From: Symbiodinium natans
Lineage: Eukaryota > Sar > Dinophyceae > Suessiales > Symbiodiniaceae
Assembly (NCBI GenBank): GCA_905221605.1
Contig: CAJNDS010000572.1
Coordinates: 62,501-105,000, forward strand
Length of the DNA stretch: 42,500 nucleotides
Reading direction: 5' to 3'
The notes beneath the pieces were generated by a model. That model was not told the DNA's origin. It saw only the letters and a program-made list of their open reading frames with translations, and searched no databases. The position numbers and the translations under genes were made by a program. Each line of letters starts with the position of its first letter. Position 1 is the first letter of the stretch. Positions 41,794 to 42,500 of this stretch are shown here, in pieces.

Positions 41794-41976
41794 AGTTTAG
41801 GGTTTAGGGTTTAGGGTTTAGGGTTTAGGGTTTAGGGTTTAGGGTTTAGGGTTTAGGGTTTAGGGTTTAGGGTTTAGGGTTTAGGGTTTAGGGTTTAGGG
41901 TTTAGGGTTTAGGGTTTAGGGTTTAGGGTTTAGGGTTTAGGGTTTAGGGTTTAGGGTTTAGGGTTTAGGGTTTAGG
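41794..41976 (+). repeat. Perfect TTTAGGG array
   Basis: About 26 perfect heptamers, no variants seen. Its perfection against the decayed arrays nearby suggests recent origin. Confidence 0.9.
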
Positions 41977-42137
41977 CCCCCTTCGACCAGAGAGTAACCT
42001 GGAAAAACACCCGTATCCCGTGCCCTTTTTTGGGTTCAAGGGGGCTTCTGAAGGGAACCTAACCCCTGTAGGGAATTTTTATGGGGCTGCTCTGGGCCCT
42101 CACCCCACTTAGAAGTGCGCATGTGCCTCTGAGTACC

Positions 42138-42378
42138 CTAAACCCTAAACCCCTAAACCCCTAAACCCCTAAACCCTAAACCCTAAACCCTAAGCCCTAA
42201 GCCCCTAAACCCCTAAACCCCTAAACCCCTAAACCCCTAAACCCCTAAACCCCTAAACCCCTAAACCCCTAAACCCCTAAACACCTAAACCCCTAAACCC
42301 CTAAACCCCTAAACCCCTAAACCCCTAAACCCCTAAACCCCTAAACCCCTAAACCCCTAAACCCCTAAACCCCTAAAC
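42138..42378 (+). repeat. CCCCTAAA octamer array
   Basis: About 28-30 octamers with a brief interruption by heptamers (42172-42200). The whole block shares the extra C, so it grew by tandem amplification of a variant unit. Confidence 0.9.
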
Positions 42379-42500
42379 CTATTGGAGGCCCAACGTAAAC
42401 GAGGTGGTCCCAAGGGGAAGGGCACCAATATTGCACGATTGCCTTCGGTCCCTGCCAACTAAGGGTCTAGGTTTTAGGTTTTAGGGTTTAACTTAAACCC

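Larger units (their letters stand above)
41123..42500. repeat. Telomeric and variant arrays at the right edge
   Basis: Unique sequence to about 41450 (with a G-run at 41382-41394), then CCCCAAAA octamers (41592-41675), a 183-bp TTTAGGG array (41794-41976) and a CCCCTAAA octamer array (42138-42378, about 30 units). The 5' exons of RRM gene 2 were looked for here and not found. Confidence 0.75.

Overview
The window looks like nuclear DNA of a dinoflagellate, probably a Symbiodiniaceae-like species. The evidence is the plant-type telomere heptamer TTTAGGG/CCCTAAA scattered everywhere in both orientations, spliced genes that all sit on the minus strand, introns with GT, GC or GA donors and AG|G acceptors, an ankyrin-repeat protein with a ubiquitin-like N-terminus, and RRM/Gly-rich and CCCH proteins typical of that group. 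No species-level marker (rRNA, full spliced leader) is present. Most lines of a naive ORF scan here are translations of telomeric repeats or of simple repeats.

Layout (all genes on the minus strand, so 5' is to the right). (1) 1-2276: interstitial telomeric arrays with short unique islands, a few of which look like exons. (2) 2277-19297: one 17-kb gene of ten tiny exons (28-84 nt; 498 nt coding, 165 aa) for a glycine-rich protein with one RRM; every junction keeps frame. Its introns are made of telomeric arrays, MITEs, a LINE fragment and, in intron 7, a complete young 8.5-kb LTR retrotransposon (4247-12751) that has a half-tRNA-iMet primer site, polypurine tract and TSD but no pol; it encodes instead four overlapping ORFs with WW, S1, CCCH and SAM-like regions. 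(3) 19.5-24 kb: coding-looking islands, MITEs and a 32-bp minisatellite. (4) 24.05-28.5 kb: a direct segmental duplication carrying two copies of a small multi-TM gene; one copy contains an intron absent from the other. (5) 28.6-41.1 kb: a second, paralogous RRM gene with the same exon order, and nested in one of its introns an eight-exon ankyrin gene (37479-40548). (6) 41.1-42.5 kb: telomeric and telomere-variant arrays.

The main result is the intron system. In the ankyrin gene and in the duplicated TM gene, introns correspond to inserted elements flanked by 3-5 bp target-site duplications. In seven of eight dated cases the duplicated target starts with G: the left copy supplies the GT/GC/GA donor, the element's last bases supply AG, and the right copy gives the exon its leading G, so splicing restores the pre-insertion sequence exactly. 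This offers a simple mechanistic explanation for the odd donor set and the AG|G acceptor rule. Telomeric heptamer arrays behave in the same way: they lie inside elements and introns and are present in one copy but absent from the other in the duplicated segment.
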